Assembly: GCF_932526225.1 (NCBI RefSeq)
Contig: NC_064041.1
Location: forward strand, 11,390,813-11,454,812
Direction: 5' to 3'
DNA: 64,000 bases
DNA from: Nematostella vectensis
Lineage: Eukaryota; Cnidaria; Anthozoa; Actiniaria; Edwardsiidae
In this document: one piece after another, positions 41,686 through 57,100 of the stretch
Layout of the letters: each line of letters begins with the position of its first letter
Position numbering within the stretch: position 1 is the first letter of the stretch
Position numbers and translations under genes: made by a program
Notes under the pieces: generated by a model
The model's input: only the letters and a program-made list of their open reading frames with translations
The model's database searches: none
Told to the model about the DNA's origin: nothing

Positions 41686-44600
41686 ATGAGCTCCAAAACA
41701 GTCCAGAAAGTTGTTGCCAAGAAATTGTAAGTAACCTATGATATGAGACGAAATATGGTGAAGTCGTACATGTGATACCTCCCCTTTACAAACTTTCACT
41801 TTGTTTTCTCTTCTCGTTGTTATTGACATAGCAATAACAAAATACTATACCAAGCGAAAGGATAAGAGTGATTCGTAAATACCCACCACCGTTACTCTTG
41901 AGACTATTCCGTGTAAATGAGGGCGGTAGCAAGGGGCTAACTATGACCGAGGCAACATATGATGAGAAGCCACATGACTAAGGCAAGATATGGCTAAGAA
42001 TTGACAACTGAGTTGAACAACAAAATTACAGATTTTTTTTAGTCATGACTGAATCAAGTGCTTCAGCTTGCCTCATGTTGGCTTTTTGATGAATTTTGTT
42101 CAGTCATAACAACATGTGGCTTTTGGGCCAGAAATTAGCTGCCCAACCAGTTATCTCCAGTTGTTATTCTAGTATCAAAGCAAATGGCATTAAAAGTAGA
42201 AGAAAGGCATTTGTTATAAGTAAGCCTTTCCTGATATAAAGTACTCTGATATTTCTGGTAAACATAAGGTAAGAATAGTAAGAAGTCCAGGCTAACATAT
42301 AACATATATTTTTGTCGGAAATTTATGGCAAGAGCTAAAACTGTTGAACCCTTAAAATCTGTGGTTAATAACATGACAACTGTCCAACATGGATATAATT
42401 TGAGATCAGGAAATGAGAAAATAATAGGACCGCAAGCTAAAACTTGTAGGTTTAGAGATTTTGTGACTGTGCGCTATTGTTAGTGTCTGTGTGACGACCT
42501 CTCACTTGTAATTCAGCCATGATAGCTGCAATGGTGTAGAAATAAACATATATTATTATAACAAAATTTATTTGTAATTGAGGTTTAACAGATTTTGTAT
42601 ATGACATATAAAATTTTTGAGTTAGTGTCAGGAATATAACAAATTATGAGATGTTTAAGAATCTTCAGACTCAAATCAAAGCAATTACATTCAGGGCTAC
42701 ATTAATTGTTACACAAGAAGAAAATTCTAAATATTTAATGTTTTTCATGCCAGTACAAGTATTTAGCTTTGTATTCTAATAAGAGAGTTGAAATGTTTAA
42801 ATTTCAAAATTAAAATTATTTTGTGTACCTGCTACAAACTTGCTGCTATCACTTGATGCAACACTATGACTTGACAGTTTTGACAAATGGTGTTATTTTT
42901 TCTTGTAATGATAGAGGAAGCATAGTATCTTAAGAAGACCTATCATCCAACCAAGAAATATTATTCTGAAAGTTTCATTAAGTTTTCATATTGACTAGCC
43001 TAAATCTCTGTTTGTGAAGGGATTAAAAACTGTCTGTGTGTTTCAATCCAAAACACTCCAGGCCTTAGCAAAACACTATGTGTTACTGTGGTAAAATATC
43101 AATTATTAATTGATGTTCCCAGTGCCTTTGATAACTAGATCTCACTTAATGGAATTATATTGGTAGGTTATTACACTCAAATGGTTTATCAAGGAATATT
43201 ATAGGTGTGTTTGAGACAATAATCCATCAATTAGCCAATAACCATGAGCCAATTTGACCACAGATCTGCATAATAGTTCAACATGTTTTGTTTCTTGTGA
43301 ATGATATTGAAAAATTGTTATATCTGAACCTAGGGATGAAGAACACTTTATTAATATTTAATGGGAAGAACAAGAATTTTTGGGTTACCATGGTCCCATG
43401 ATTTGGTTACTTTGTGTTTTTTAACTTCAGGTTTTAAGGTAGTTGAAGGAGACATCACAAAGCCTGTAATAGGAATAATTTCTAGGGGAGTCAAGACACC
43501 AAATTGAAGAATGTTTAAGGAGCTAAATGTAAAGAGAATTGTTGAATACTGAAACACCCAGAGATGGTCGTCAAAATATTTTGAAATACTGGTGAAACTT
43601 ATGAAGAAAAGTTTAAATCAAGTGCCTCGACATGGTCGATGCAAGAGTTCTTGTCTATACTTCATTTCTGAAGACAGTGATACTGAAATTCAACATCAAA
43701 ATGGGTAAAGATATATAACACAGGGATCAAGTACATGATATTGATATTACCATAAGTAATGAATTCAATTTTTTAGGAAATACTATCTGGATGTAAAAAG
43801 AAGAGAGGATGCATTTGACCTTTCTGGGCCTTATTTACCAGCAGAGGATCCTAACCCATTAAGAGCTGTAAGTAGAAAAGCATATTTTTGATTGTTGCTA
43901 TTTCATACAGTAGAAATGTGTGATTCCTACAAGCCATAAACACATTGCCATTATTTGTTTCTATTTTGAATTAGGTTATGATCTTTAATTTCAGAAAAAA
44001 ATTTGACTTGACTCAGATATCAAATCTATTATGTCATCAAAATTGCAAATAATTTAAGTAAAAGTTTTATGTCATTAAGTTATATGTTTTTTAGGGGCCA
44101 ACTCTTGCTTATGATGGCATCCATGACAGAAGTCTAAAACATTACTACAGAGATAACAACATCAAGAAACAACTACAGCACATGAAAATTCCACAAAACA
44201 TGCATCGTTCAAGAGAGAAAACTATCCGGCGCTATGTCGACACAACCATGGCGTCTGTAGACTACCGCTTAAAGGCAGGCCCTATATCGCCGTATGCTTT
44301 TCCACAGACGGTACACCCCAGACCACCACCCCACAGACCCAAGGCTTTGATGACAGTGGACGAGTATTTCAGGACAAGGAAGGGATCTAAGCGAAGGTTA
44401 GTGCATATAGTTATTAATCCTGTTATGTAATACTATGCCAGAGACTTATTATAGCATTATAGCATTAATAAAACTAAGGTATCTAATGGAAATTATCTCT
44501 AGAAAAACTCCTGTGCACATTGTTGGAAAACCAAGGCGCATATCAAGAAGATCCCCTCCTCAACACATTGACAAGAATGAGCGTGAGCGATTAGTGAATA

Positions 44601-47600
44601 TGGCTAGCAAGCTTATTGTAGCCACGGTAAGAACACCATTGCTTAAAATTAAAAGGCATCATCTCATTCTGGAGGTCATGAAGGCATGCCCCCACCCAAC
44701 TTTTAATTCAAATTCAACACCCTCTTTTTCAATTATTCCCTGTCCCACCCCGCCTTAAGCTAGCTCCCTTCTTGAGCTCCACTGTTCTTCAAAGTAGCTC
44801 TCAATTTTGCTGTACTCAGACAGTTGCCTTTGTTTTGTACCTCTGATATTAAAAAGTACAGACCAGCAGCGTCAGCAAAACGATCACTAACCTTGGTTGG
44901 GAGTGCTTAAAAGATCATCGGGACAAAAAAGATTTGGAACTTTTGTACAAAATCCAACACCAACTTGTAAATATTCAATTTCCTGTAGAGATCACACCTT
45001 GCTCCTTAAGAACTAGGGGTCACAATGTTAAATATAAGCAGCTACCTAGCAGAGTAGATGCTTACAAATATTCATTTTTCACCCAAAGTATCCCTATGTG
45101 GAATAGTCTACCAGACACAGTAATCAAGGCCAAAGATCTCACGACCTTTAAGGCAGGCCTTTAGCTGGCCACTTTATTGCAACATTAGACTCAGCTAAAT
45201 GCAATTATACAATTTAAAGATTAAAGATTTAAAACATTCTTCCTTAATCTGTAGGAGACAGTGGCCTTACCACAACAGAAGATGCAAAGTAAAGGCTTCC
45301 AAGCTAATGAGGAGGTAGAGTTTACTGTTTTTCCACAGGACAATAAAAAATTGGTTCAGCAAAAATGCTCAGAATTTATACAATTTGCTGATAATCACTC
45401 AAACTTGCTTTCTCTTAAATGTTGTTCATGCACTGCTGAGATCTCATGCTTTGTTATTCTTTGTAGGAGCTGCCTCCATTGCAAAGTAGCAGCCGGCGAC
45501 ATTCAAGCACAACTGAATCCCCCTTTACCTCAGGGCATGAGTCTGAGAGTTCCCATGATGCAATGAAGCCAGCCCCACCCAAGGTTAGATCCATACATCA
45601 CAATTGTGATGATCCATATATCAGAATTGTGCCCTGCCTAGACTAATTTGGATTGTGCACATAAACAGGTCTATGTCTGAATTAGTTATAGTGCAACTTG
45701 TAAAACTGTATGTGTGGAATGTTAATTTTCTTATGACAAATCACAAGCAAAAATTCAGGCACAAGTTTTTGCAACTTCTGCGTCTTCCTTGCACCGTGTC
45801 TCAAACACAGCTCTTAATCAATTCTATTTATAATATTTTGAATTGTTTGATACCCTGGATTAATGGTACCTGGTTTACCATTCTTATTCCAGAACAAACC
45901 TTCGTCAGCACATAGACGTAGACCTCAATCTTCCTTCTTCAAGTCCTCATCTTTTGAAAGCCCAGGGAAGAGCACAAGTGGAGTCCATGTGGTCCTCCCT
46001 GCAGGAGCAGAAACAGACACTGACAAAATAAAGTAAGTATATACACTAATAAGAAAGAACATGGGAAGTGGGAAGAAAAACTTGTTATTTGCTCACAGCT
46101 AACATTGTTGATAAAACTGATAATAAAAAATGGTCCAAGATACACATTGGTAATAAAACCAGGTGGTGATGAGAAAACTTTAGAAATTCGAATTGTTTTT
46201 TGAAATTCCTGAAAGCACAGGGGCGTAGCCAAGGGGGTGGCCCAAGGGGCCCGGGCCCCCCCTTCTAGCAGCCAAAAATTCAGTAACTGTATGAGACATT
46301 ATCTAAAATGCAGGAGAATATGCCTTGAAAGGGCCTTTTGGGCCCCTCCTGTTAAAAATCCTGGCAACACAGCTGAAGCAATCCTTTTAGAAGCTTGTTC
46401 TTCCACTGACTGAGACACAATACAATGTGTTTCATTGCTTTTCTTGTGAAGTGTATAACCCCTAAAGAAGCATCTCAGAATAAGTGATCATTTTTCAAAC
46501 CCGAATTTCTCCTCAGGTACCTAATGGACAGAATGAATCTCGATGGGCGTGGCACGTCTGTGATGGCCTCCCCCCGACAGGTGGACTCGAGACGACCAAA
46601 GAGTGCAATCTACCCTTCTAAATCTGAGGGATTCACTAGTACAGGGGTCAACCCAATCCCCTCTCCATATGAATATGATGATGACTTTTACAGCGATGAG
46701 GATTCTCCGCACCCAGCATCCTCACCAAAGATGTCATGGATGGAAGGGGACCACGAAAAGATTGACATGTCTACACAGACTGTGGTCCATTCAGGTACCT
46801 TTTAATTTTAATTTCATTTTGGTTTATTTAAACCTGATTTTTCCCCACTAAATGAGACAGTGGAACATCGATATAACAAGGGATCGTTATATCGAGATTA
46901 TTTTCTAGTTATACAATTGTTGGAGAGGCCGAGAATATCGATAGATTGAGTATCACTATCAAGGTTCCCTTTTACTAATACTGGATTCTAGTAGGTATTT
47001 TTTTAATGTCACTATCTCCTGTAGCGTTATATAATTTTGGATTCAAAGAACAAACAAGGAAGCATTTATTACAGGCCTAGGAATATCGAGGATGCACAAT
47101 ACAGAAACATTAAGACAATATTTTGGGGCACAGCCACGCCCCTACAGGTCATTTCCTTATCTTTGTTTTTTTCAAATATTGGGGGGCACGGGCCCCCGGT
47201 GCCCCACCCCCTGTTACGGCCCTGTATTTTAAAAGGTTTTTAGTAAACAGAGAACTAAGTTTTTCCTCATTTCCTTTCTACTTATTCGAATGGCATAGTT
47301 ATAATTGTTTCGAAAAACTGGTCAAAAAGCAGGGCCGTATCCAGTATGAGGCATGTGAGGCACAAATTTTGATGTTTAGTGTTTCACAATTGAAAAGTAT
47401 TTGATACAACACCTGCTTTTGTTGGATTTATCATCCTGTGGCTAGCTTTGCCTCGGTAAATTTTTGATTCTGGCTACAGGCCTGAAAAGTATACGTACAT
47501 CGTTACCCCCACAAACGCATTAATTTCATTATTCAACCAATGAGAAAATAAATAGAACATGACGACAACGTCTTACTGTAATAGGGTCAATCAGAACTCT

Positions 47601-50600
47601 TATTCTCGCATAGTGGGACGGACCACACCCTCCCCCAACTCCCCCCTCCCTCAAAACCGAAAAAACGCGTGATTTCTTAGCGAAGTAATCAATTGGCTTA
47701 CTTTTTTAAAGCCTTGTTCTGTCTAATGTACAGGAACACAGACAAGGTTCACCGAAGTAAATGATGAGCCGAAAGAGAGAGAAGTTTTTATTCCTTCCAA
47801 ACTATCCTGGGCTGACAGAGGGACAACCGACGCTGTCGACTCCAGGCCCCCTGTTGCCGTAGCAACGAGTGGCGCGGCCACTGTCAACGAGCCAACCAAC
47901 ACAGCAACGGAAATAGAAACGCAGACGCGGAACAGAGATCTGGAACCGAAAGGTAATAATTGACGTTGGATTAGTCCTTAAAACAATTTGACGGTATTGA
48001 AAAGCTTGTAAAGTCTGGACATTATTCTCCGTGTTTTTATTGAGCTTTTTAGCAAAATGTTGATTCGATATGCACATAGGTTTTGTTATTGGCAGATATA
48101 TTATCTGCTAAATTTGTGGAATGTTTGTTGAACGTGGCTCGTTTTTTTGACCTTTTGCATTTTTCCGTTGTCAAAATCTGCTTCGCAGACTCTTGTTCCA
48201 ATAAGCTCCGACATGATTCATGTTTCTACGAGACCTTGTGGTTCACATGGGTGGTGGTTCTACGAGTGTTTTACTAGAGAGCAACATAAAAGAGATTAGT
48301 AAGGAGGTCCTGTTAATTAAAACTAAACAACGAAATTCTGCAGAAACTATTTTTGGGGGTTTGTTGTCTAAAGCACACTTCCGGGTCCCAGTCAAAGATC
48401 ATCCCTAATTCCCCGTTTACTTAGAAAATGTATGTCATTCACAAGAAGTATACGATCAATTTGCTAGCCTTGGTAGAGGAGAAAGCATTTGGCTATATTT
48501 ACTGGCTTGAGATCACTTTAAAGTGTATTCTTGGATATGGATCATGGGTTTTTGCATGTCAAAGCGTTTCAAAGGTACAGACACATGGATGGTAAAGGTT
48601 TAGAGAAAACTGAAAGCCCAATCTTAACAAACTTATCTTTGTGAGAGGTCTTGTTCACAAAGAAACGTGTGAATCAGATTGGTTTATGCTTTCGTGCAAA
48701 GTTTTATACAATACGCCGTTTTTGAAAGAAATGCACGACTTACGAGATCCAATATGCTTAATGTCGAATTGTTTTTTTCCCTTCTTAATTTGTTGTTGAT
48801 AATTGCTTATATGCTACCAGTTTTACCTTTTTTAACAAATTATCGAAAATAAACAAAATTTGCATTTGTCAAGCCAATCACCCCGTATGGTAAAAAGAAG
48901 ATACGACGTGGTCGAGTCGAAGGCATAGGAACTCATGACTTACAACGAAACACATCTTAGGATCGAAATTGTATGTTTTGTGGAGGGTGGAAACCGAAGA
49001 ACCAGGAGAAAAACCCTTGCACCAAAGGAAATACCATTTAACTCAACCAAAAGACCAACTCATGTCGAAACGTGTAAAAACCCGGGACCAAGTGTTGAAA
49101 AAGGCACCAACTGCACCAGCCATGCTTTTTATTAATTGCATTTATTTATCTGCTTTTAGTCATCACATATGAGGTCTACATCAAGACGGGTGACCGCCTG
49201 GGGGCTGGTACGAAGGCCACCGTCAAGATTACCATATTTGGAGAGTACGGAAATTCCGGAGAAAGACAACTCTTACGATCCAAGACGCATCGATCGAAAT
49301 TTCAGCGCGGCCAGGTCGATGTGTTCGCAATCGATTCCCTTTTTCTTGGAAAGATACTGAGCGTTCGTGTCGGGCACAACGAAACGAGGCTTGGTGAGTT
49401 TTTGGCCCTTGAATCGTTCGTTGTATAAACACTCCTACTTTGATTCCCTCTATCCAAAAAAAGGATTAATTGGTCATTTTTTCCGATTGAGTTATTGAGA
49501 CAAGAAATAAAACCCAATGTCTTCTTTCCTCGTTTTGTAAGTTTCAGTGAGGTTTTAGTGATGGTATGGGCAAAAAAACATATATACCGTTAATAATCTA
49601 TTGATGGAAAATTAAGTATCAAAGAGAAAATGGCCCGCTTAATGGGTAAACACCCCCCCATCCACGAACTCCCCCTAGAGCCTGCCTCTAGAGCCAAAGT
49701 TTTCCAAGAAGCTTCCATTCTCTATTAAGCTCCCCTTCGTAAAACACTTTCTTAAGTACATAAAAAAAGGATATCAAATTTCAATGTGAACGTAGAAAAA
49801 GCATATACAATAGTTTACAAAATCTAAGATTTTTGTTTTGGCCCAAAAATACCTGGTGTTAAAAAACGCGGTTTTGAAATAAGCCCCCTCTCCATTATGC
49901 TCCCTTTACCTGCGTTTAGACGAAAAAGAAATAAGCCCGCGGATGCCTCCACCTTTCAACTTGAGGGATAAAAATAAATAGATCAGAACCTTGACGTTCT
50001 TTGTGCTCGCTACAGGCTACGGCTGGTTCCTCGACAAGGTGTATGTCAAAGAGGGCGTGGATGCGACACGTGCTTTTGAGTTCAAGTGCAACCGCTGGTT
50101 CTCGTCACGTGACGATGATGGACAGGTCATGAGGGACCTCCCCGTTTATGACGTCGTGCCAGGTTGGTAGCAGGTTTTTGTCCCGGAGATGCTAACTATT
50201 GATTTTAATAGATTATTTTTGTTGACTTAGCACTGTTAGCCTGCAATGCGTTTATCCGGTGATTTTATAGCCGCCATCTTGGATTTTGAGCAAAATGAAA
50301 AACGTTCTTCATTTTTGCTCAAAATCTAAGATGGCGGCTACGAATCGCTCGACGTCGGCTTTTCGCTATAAAAACACCGGGTAAAACGCCTGCATTACAG
50401 GGTGGAGCCAAATGTGGTCTTATTAGGGTAAGCTCTCTTAGTTCCAAAACGTGGTTGTTTTTGTAACCTACAGCGCACATTGGCTCAATACGTGATGCGT
50501 AATTATAATCAGTAGATCTCATTGTTTCAACGTAACTGTAAATACCATTGGTTGAATACTCCTAACGTCACTCTAAACTTGGACTCTATTTGGACAACCT

Positions 50601-51125
50601 GGATGAAGAGAAAGTAATGAATTGATTTTTTTTCGTTTTAGCATCACATGTTGCAGCGATTCTTCCCAAAGTAGTAGAGAGGCAAGATGACCAGTTTTTC
50701 AGCCCGAGCGACAGCGAAACCACCCAAAGCGAAGGCGAGGAGACTCCTCGGGAATACGAACCACGGCCGAGGGAAACTCGACACAGCAAAGCTAAAACAA
50801 AAGCAAAGAAATCGAAACCCAAACCGAAAGCCGAAGTTTTAGACGAGGAAGGTGGATTCAAGCCAGTGCCAGCTGAGAACCTTTTTGAAGTCAGCGACGA
50901 GGAGAACGATAACGATAAAGATAACGAAGAGGACCGTTTTTTTGAGCCGAGTCAGGAGGCTAGCGGGTCAGAACACAGTGATGAGGAAGTGGTTGACAGA
51001 AAACCGCCCAAAAATGTCACCAACAAACCGCCGCCTGCACCAGCGAAGAAACCCAGCAAGGTGAGATGTCAGCTGTGAGTGATGAAATCATCTGGATAAT
51101 CATGGTGATATGATTTCATCATTCC

Positions 51126-51156
<31 letters not shown>

Positions 51157-54100
51157 GTCATCATCACTATCATAGTCTACGAAAGGGTTTATGTGGTTTA
51201 ACCCCCCACCCCACCCCACCCCACTCCCCCTTTGGGCTGCCAGAAAACCATATGTAAAAAAAAAATAATAATTACCCCCTTCCCTCCTTTGTCACTGAGC
51301 CAAACCCCTTCAGCGAAAAGCTAGATCCGGCCCTGATCATTCCCACCAGCAACAACGCTAGGACCAACGACATATATGTAAATCATTTAAAAAAAGATCC
51401 AAACTAAAATTTAATGCAGTGTTAAAAAACGATTACTTCTTTTCTCTTCAATAGTGAGCAACATTTAAAATACATAAACGCTCCAATCTAGAATTGAAAC
51501 TCGATGAAAGGCTCGAAATCTAGCCGCAAAGCTGCGAAAGATCATTGATATAACCGTTTCTCCAACTGTTCAGCAGCAGCTAAAACCCAAACCTATTTCC
51601 CCCCTATCGAACAGGTGAAGCACTTACCTAAACTCGCAGCAGTAAAGAAAGAAAAGGATAAGTCTTCCTCAAGCGAAGAGGAGAGAGCAAAGAGTGGGGA
51701 AGAAGAAAGGGAAGAGGAGGAGAAGGAAAAGGAAGAGGAGGAGCAAGTGACACCCGAAGAGCCGCGCAGCTCCGAGGAGGAGAGCAAACCGAAACCAGGA
51801 AGACCCAAGGTGAGATTCTTCTCTTTGCTTATAAACAGTGTGTGAGGCAGATTTCACAGTGACTTTCTACTATGAGGATGTAACTTGGAACTCCTCGGAA
51901 AAGATTGTACTATTCGGGGTTGATTTGGCATTACTCGTAAGTGACTCAATAGCACTGGATATTGGCTTCTAGCCTTATTCGGTACTTTTCGGGATAAACT
52001 CGGGATGGGCTCGGTTCTTTTGGGATAAACTCGGGGCTGATACATTCACGTTATAGTCCTCAATGAAATGCTGCTTGTATGTCGCATGCTGATTGGCTCT
52101 CGTCTTTTGCACAGGGTACCCACCACCTGCGCCTTGTCACGACAGCAGTGTCGCCATTTCTAAAATCTCGCGCCAAGAAACAACCCTCGCCAATCGCTGA
52201 GGAACCGAGCCCTGAGACCCCACGCAAACCGGAACCGGAAGTGACGCAAGATCGGGACGAAAGCGACGAGGAGCCACAAGTCGAGTTTACTCCGACGGAA
52301 AAGAAAAAGGTACGATAAGCGTTTTAAGGTAATTCCCTTGAATTGCACTGCGAACCCCTTCTGCGCATAGTGGCGCGCGCTGTTTGTTCGAATTTTCCGG
52401 TATTAAGTGCGCGCGCGCGCCATAGTTGTACAAAAAAACAAAGCAAAAGGCGCACGTTTTTTTACTTAAAATCGCTTTGACAGAAAAACGAAGTCGGTTA
52501 CCCCCATTTTTTATTTGCTCAAATAGTTAAATATATACGGAAAAATGATATACTGAAAGAAGAAAAAAAGGTGGGTTGTAGAAGTTTTGTTATTTCGCTT
52601 AAAAGCCGTAAAAATACTTCAAAATGGCGCTTTTTACCGTATGAATAGTGGCCAAAATAGTGTCTTTTAGTGCGATCTCTTAAAATTTGATTTGTTTTGA
52701 ACATTAGCTACTACGGGTTATTGTTTAGGAGATCGGATTTTGGCAGCTCGACAAACAGAACTTAGTTTTCTAAAGACTATAGGCACTCTTTTTGAAACAT
52801 AAGAGATGGGATTTTTCCTTGCGCGATCAGTAAAAACGCGTCAACTTTACGCCCCTCTGTTGTGAAAACGAGGTCGGTACCCCCATATTTTTATAACATT
52901 TTTTGAAAGCCCTTAACTTCAATATTGTTTATGCCAAGTTTTAAAAAATTCTGGGTTGTAGAACTATTTCAAGGGAATTACCTTAAACATGGAAATGGCA
53001 AGTCGGTGTGCTTTTCTGGCTTCGCAATCGTCTCGTACTTATTCTATTCTACAAAACAGAGCTCTCCAATGAACCCGTTGTTTTCAGCCCTTCAAAGCTA
53101 AACTTAATTTTTCCATAAATTCATTCCATGCACAGGCTGAGCGCCCGACTTCCGCTCACAGCACGCATAGCGAGGACTTCGAGGAAGGCTTCCGTGCTGG
53201 TATTAGGAAAAAGCAGGAAGAGGAAAGGATGAAGCACCGAGCCTCCATCTCCGAGAGCGAGAACGTCTTCAGGACAGGTAGGGCCCGCACTACAAGTGCA
53301 ACGGTGTACCATTCTTAACATGCGCGAACTCAAATTTCTTTATTACAAGCCGTTGCTGTGAGCTTCTACTTTGGCGGATCTTATGTCCTCAGTGTCGGGT
53401 GCGGCTGGAAATACAGCCTTGCTATTTACCTCCTGTACTGTTGACCCACAATCTTTGGAAGCCCGGTTCAAACAGCGCCAACATTGTCGGGCATAATGGC
53501 ACAGTTATGGCAGCGACTCTGGTTAGGAGTGCGCAACTTCCCAGCTATGGGTTTAACTAGTCCTCACCCTGCCTGGGGTTACGTTACGTGGCATGCTAGC
53601 GTTGTGAGAATGAATCGGATTTGAGAGTGACTTGCTATGGGTTTAACTAGTCCTCACCCTGCCTGGGGTTACGTTACGTGGCATGCTAGCGTTGTGAGAA
53701 TGAATCGGATTTGAGAGTGACTTGCTATGGGTTTAACTAGTCCTCACCCTGCCTGGGGTTACGTTACGTGGCATGCTAGCGTTGTGAGAATGAATCGGAT
53801 TTGAGAGTGACTTGCTATGGGTTTAACTAGTCCTCACCCTGACTGGGGTTACGTTACGTGGCATGCTAGCGTTGTGAGAATGAATCGGATTTGAGAGTGA
53901 CTTGCTATGGGTTTAACTAGTCCTCACCCTGCCTGGGGTTACGTTACGTGGCATGCTAGCGTTGTGAGAATGAATCGGATTTGAGAGTGACTTGCTAATA
54001 TAAGGTGTAGTTGATTGGGCATAATTCGGTAAAGTGACTCGATAGCATTGGAAAGTGACTTCTTGACTTATTCGTTACTTTTCGGGATAAACTCGGGACC

Positions 54101-57100
54101 GACTCGGTACTTTTGGGGATAAACTCGGGACCGGCTCGGTACTTTTGGGGATTAACTCGGGACTGACTCGGTACTTTTTTTTAGATAAAGTCGCTACTGA
54201 CTGGTGCAATCTGGTTATCCGGGAGTGATTCTCCGGAACACATTCTGTAATTACCCAAAAACTCTGGAGTCTTGTATCTAAATTTCTGCCTTTCCTAGGC
54301 CCCTCTATCCATGACGCCGCCAAGAAAGGTGACTTGGCGCGCATCAAAGAACTGATCGGTGTCGCACCAGCCATGAAGAGTGTCCCAGATGAGAAAGGCA
54401 TGACGGCACTGCACATCGCCTCGTCCAACGGACACCTGGATTGCGTCAAGTGGCTAGCGGTCAGCGGTGTGGACCTAGGACAGGAGACGCCAACAGGTTA
54501 CACTGCCATCCACCTTGCGGCGATGGGAGGTCACGTGAATTGCATGATGGTGAGTGAAAGGATCTTTGGGGTCTCTGTATCGGCGGGGGCATAATACAAG
54601 TAAAAACCGCCATCCACCTTTCTGCGATGGGAGAGTAATAGGAGCTTTGGGGTCCCTGTGTCGACGGGGCATGGTGATGGAGGCCCACTAAAAGACCGCC
54701 CCCTACTTAGTGGGAATGGGAGGTCAATAGGAGCTTTGGGGTTCCTGTGTCAGCGGGGGCACGGGGATACAGGGTGAACCACTATCTATAACATTTCGCT
54801 TGATGTCTTTTCGCTGCCATGAAGATAAAAGGAGATAACACTATGTGTATTTTTAGATCCTCTCCGCAATGGGAAGTGTAGTCAACTGTAAAACTGTGGA
54901 CGATCAGACGCCACTTCACCTTGCAGCCATGAGGTACCTAGATATTAATATGCATTACTCTTGTCGTTACTCCGGTAATGAAGAAAAAGAGATAGTATGT
55001 ATATAGCGCTTACATCAACCATGTTCCAAATGCTTCACAGCTACAATACTAATGCATATTAAAGAAGGTCAATCACGCCGCCATGTTACGCTCCCTCACA
55101 ATGCTGACTTACTCAAACAATCTTTTTCCATCGGCTAATTAGAGCAAGTGACTGAGATGCTTTCAATCAAATGCCGTTAATAAAGTTTTTAACTTCTACC
55201 GTGGGTGGTTATTTTTAAGTTTTCTTTCAAAAAAGCCCATGTTTTTTCAATGGTAAAAAATAATAAAGGAGTTGTTGATTGACCAACTTTAAGAAAGGCC
55301 CATCATGGAGCTGAGGAGCACAAGCTTCTCGTAAGCTAATACCTGTTCAACGTTAACCCGTTCAAGATGAAATTTAGGGTTGAGAAACAGAAACATGCTC
55401 TCCATATCTCTACCGGGAATCGGACCCGTTTCATCAGTGAAGTGAGAGGCACTATACGCTGACTTGCTACAACTCTGATGTGTGATGTAATAAAAACCAC
55501 GCCTTGCATTTTTAGACCCGGATTCTCCACCGTTATCTTATCGCAATATTCCATGCGTCGTGCTGAAGCGTTCATGTAGAAAAGTTTAATTTTTCAGTAG
55601 CGTACCATTAAGCTAGATCAGTGAATTAATCTATTGGATTTCACACTCCTATAGTGGTCACCTAGAATGTGTCAAGTGGCTGTTGGCAAACCGTTCCCGG
55701 ACGGAAGCAGAAGATTCTAACGGTCGCACTGCACTAGACATCGCCGAGGAGTACGGACATGAAGACATTGTCAAACTACTCAAGAAATTCAGTAAGTTCC
55801 CCCTGTTAGGTGGCCATAACGTCACAAACTACACTAGTTTTCTACTGAAGACTTTCTTGATTCCATACTCCATAACGAAATACATGGGGCTTTCCTGATT
55901 ACATCAGTTTTTCGCCTTTTTATGGCCTTAGAACTGTGCACGTCGATAATTTCCTCGTGAACTTACAGGAATTCGTATCTTTTGTTTTGCTGCTCGCCAT
56001 CTCGGCAAAAACGCCCAGACCCTAACGTTTTAGAATATCACAGGTTTCCCGCGCGCTCGCCCCAGGCTCTTTTATACCATTTCGAAACAACAAAAGCCAT
56101 TGATTGATATGGCCATATATGTAGTAAACGTCTCGCACGCAATGATTTTCCATGATGTAAATTAATTATTTTATAGAAAAAGAGCTGACTCGCCAGGACA
56201 GCACTCTCGCGCAACTGATGACTGCCGAGAAAAAGCGGCGAAAGAGGTAAAAAAAAAATGATGCATTATCTCGTAGAGAGATTGCCTTGCAAGCCAGTAG
56301 GCGATTTAGCTGGAAATCGTCAGCGAGAACTAACAGAATTTTGAAAACCGCAGTAAACACCTTGTGAAAAGCTCTTTTTTAATCAAATTACAACATGAGT
56401 CTCTCCCTTGTCTTTACAGTAACGAGTCCATGGTGAGCGATAACGATGGCGCACCCTCTAAGGTATCGGACAGTGGCGTGGGAGGGATGGAGAGCGAAGA
56501 GGACAACTGGATCAGTGATGCCGAGGTACATAGCATAGAGACATTTAGCACCGCGTTTTCAGAATTAACAGCAAATGGAAAACCGCGGTTAGCTGTTACC
56601 AGTTTGCGGTTTGACGTACTGGCGAAAACGTAGTTTGGCGGGAAATGTGGCATTTGGCGGGAAAAAGTGCAAAACATGTGCTCGACTTCAACCGAGCCAA
56701 AAGTGCAAATTGTCAATAAAAATATATAATTTCAAGATTCCCAGAGGTTTGACGTTTCAGAGAAAAAACGCGGTAGATGGCTTCCTTCAAGGCGAGGTTT
56801 TTGTAGTTGTAATAATTGCTGAGGTTTTTGCTCTTCTTGTTTTGAATATTTGCGGTTTGTAAATGCCTAGATGTCTAAATGTTAATGCTGATCTTTCACA
56901 TACAACATGTAGTGAACCACTGAACCACCCCGCATGCGCAGTTATAGGTTACCGCTGGACTTATACTGACTCTTTCTTTACAGGACGACAATAACGAGGA
57001 CGGAGTCATGAAGGACCGCCGCACCGAGTCCAAACGAGCCCCAGATCGGCCAGACTCGGCATCACGCAGTCGAACCGACTCTATTGTTAGCGCCGAGGTA

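Noticed and set aside
43601-43707. ATG-containing open stretch (MKKSLNQVPR..) ending in a gtaaag donor, as first exon of the PLAT-ankyrin gene
   Set aside because: It also fits phase, but 41686-41726 has a stronger gtaagt donor and a clean start next to the divergent promoter. It could still be an alternative first exon.
44850-45164. Additional exon of the PLAT-ankyrin gene
   Set aside because: The sequence is a LINE ORF2 tail with a stop, and skipping it keeps exon phases intact.
46211-47485. Further copies of the caggcccgtagccagg MITE (about 46215-46375 and 47331-47485)
   Set aside because: Ends are similar ('gggcgtagcc', 'ctggctacaggcctg') but interiors do not align well by eye, so I did not annotate them as family members.
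51615-51809. Minus-strand Ser-rich open frame opposite the Glu/Lys-rich exon
   Set aside because: Shadow of the acidic plus-strand coding exon.
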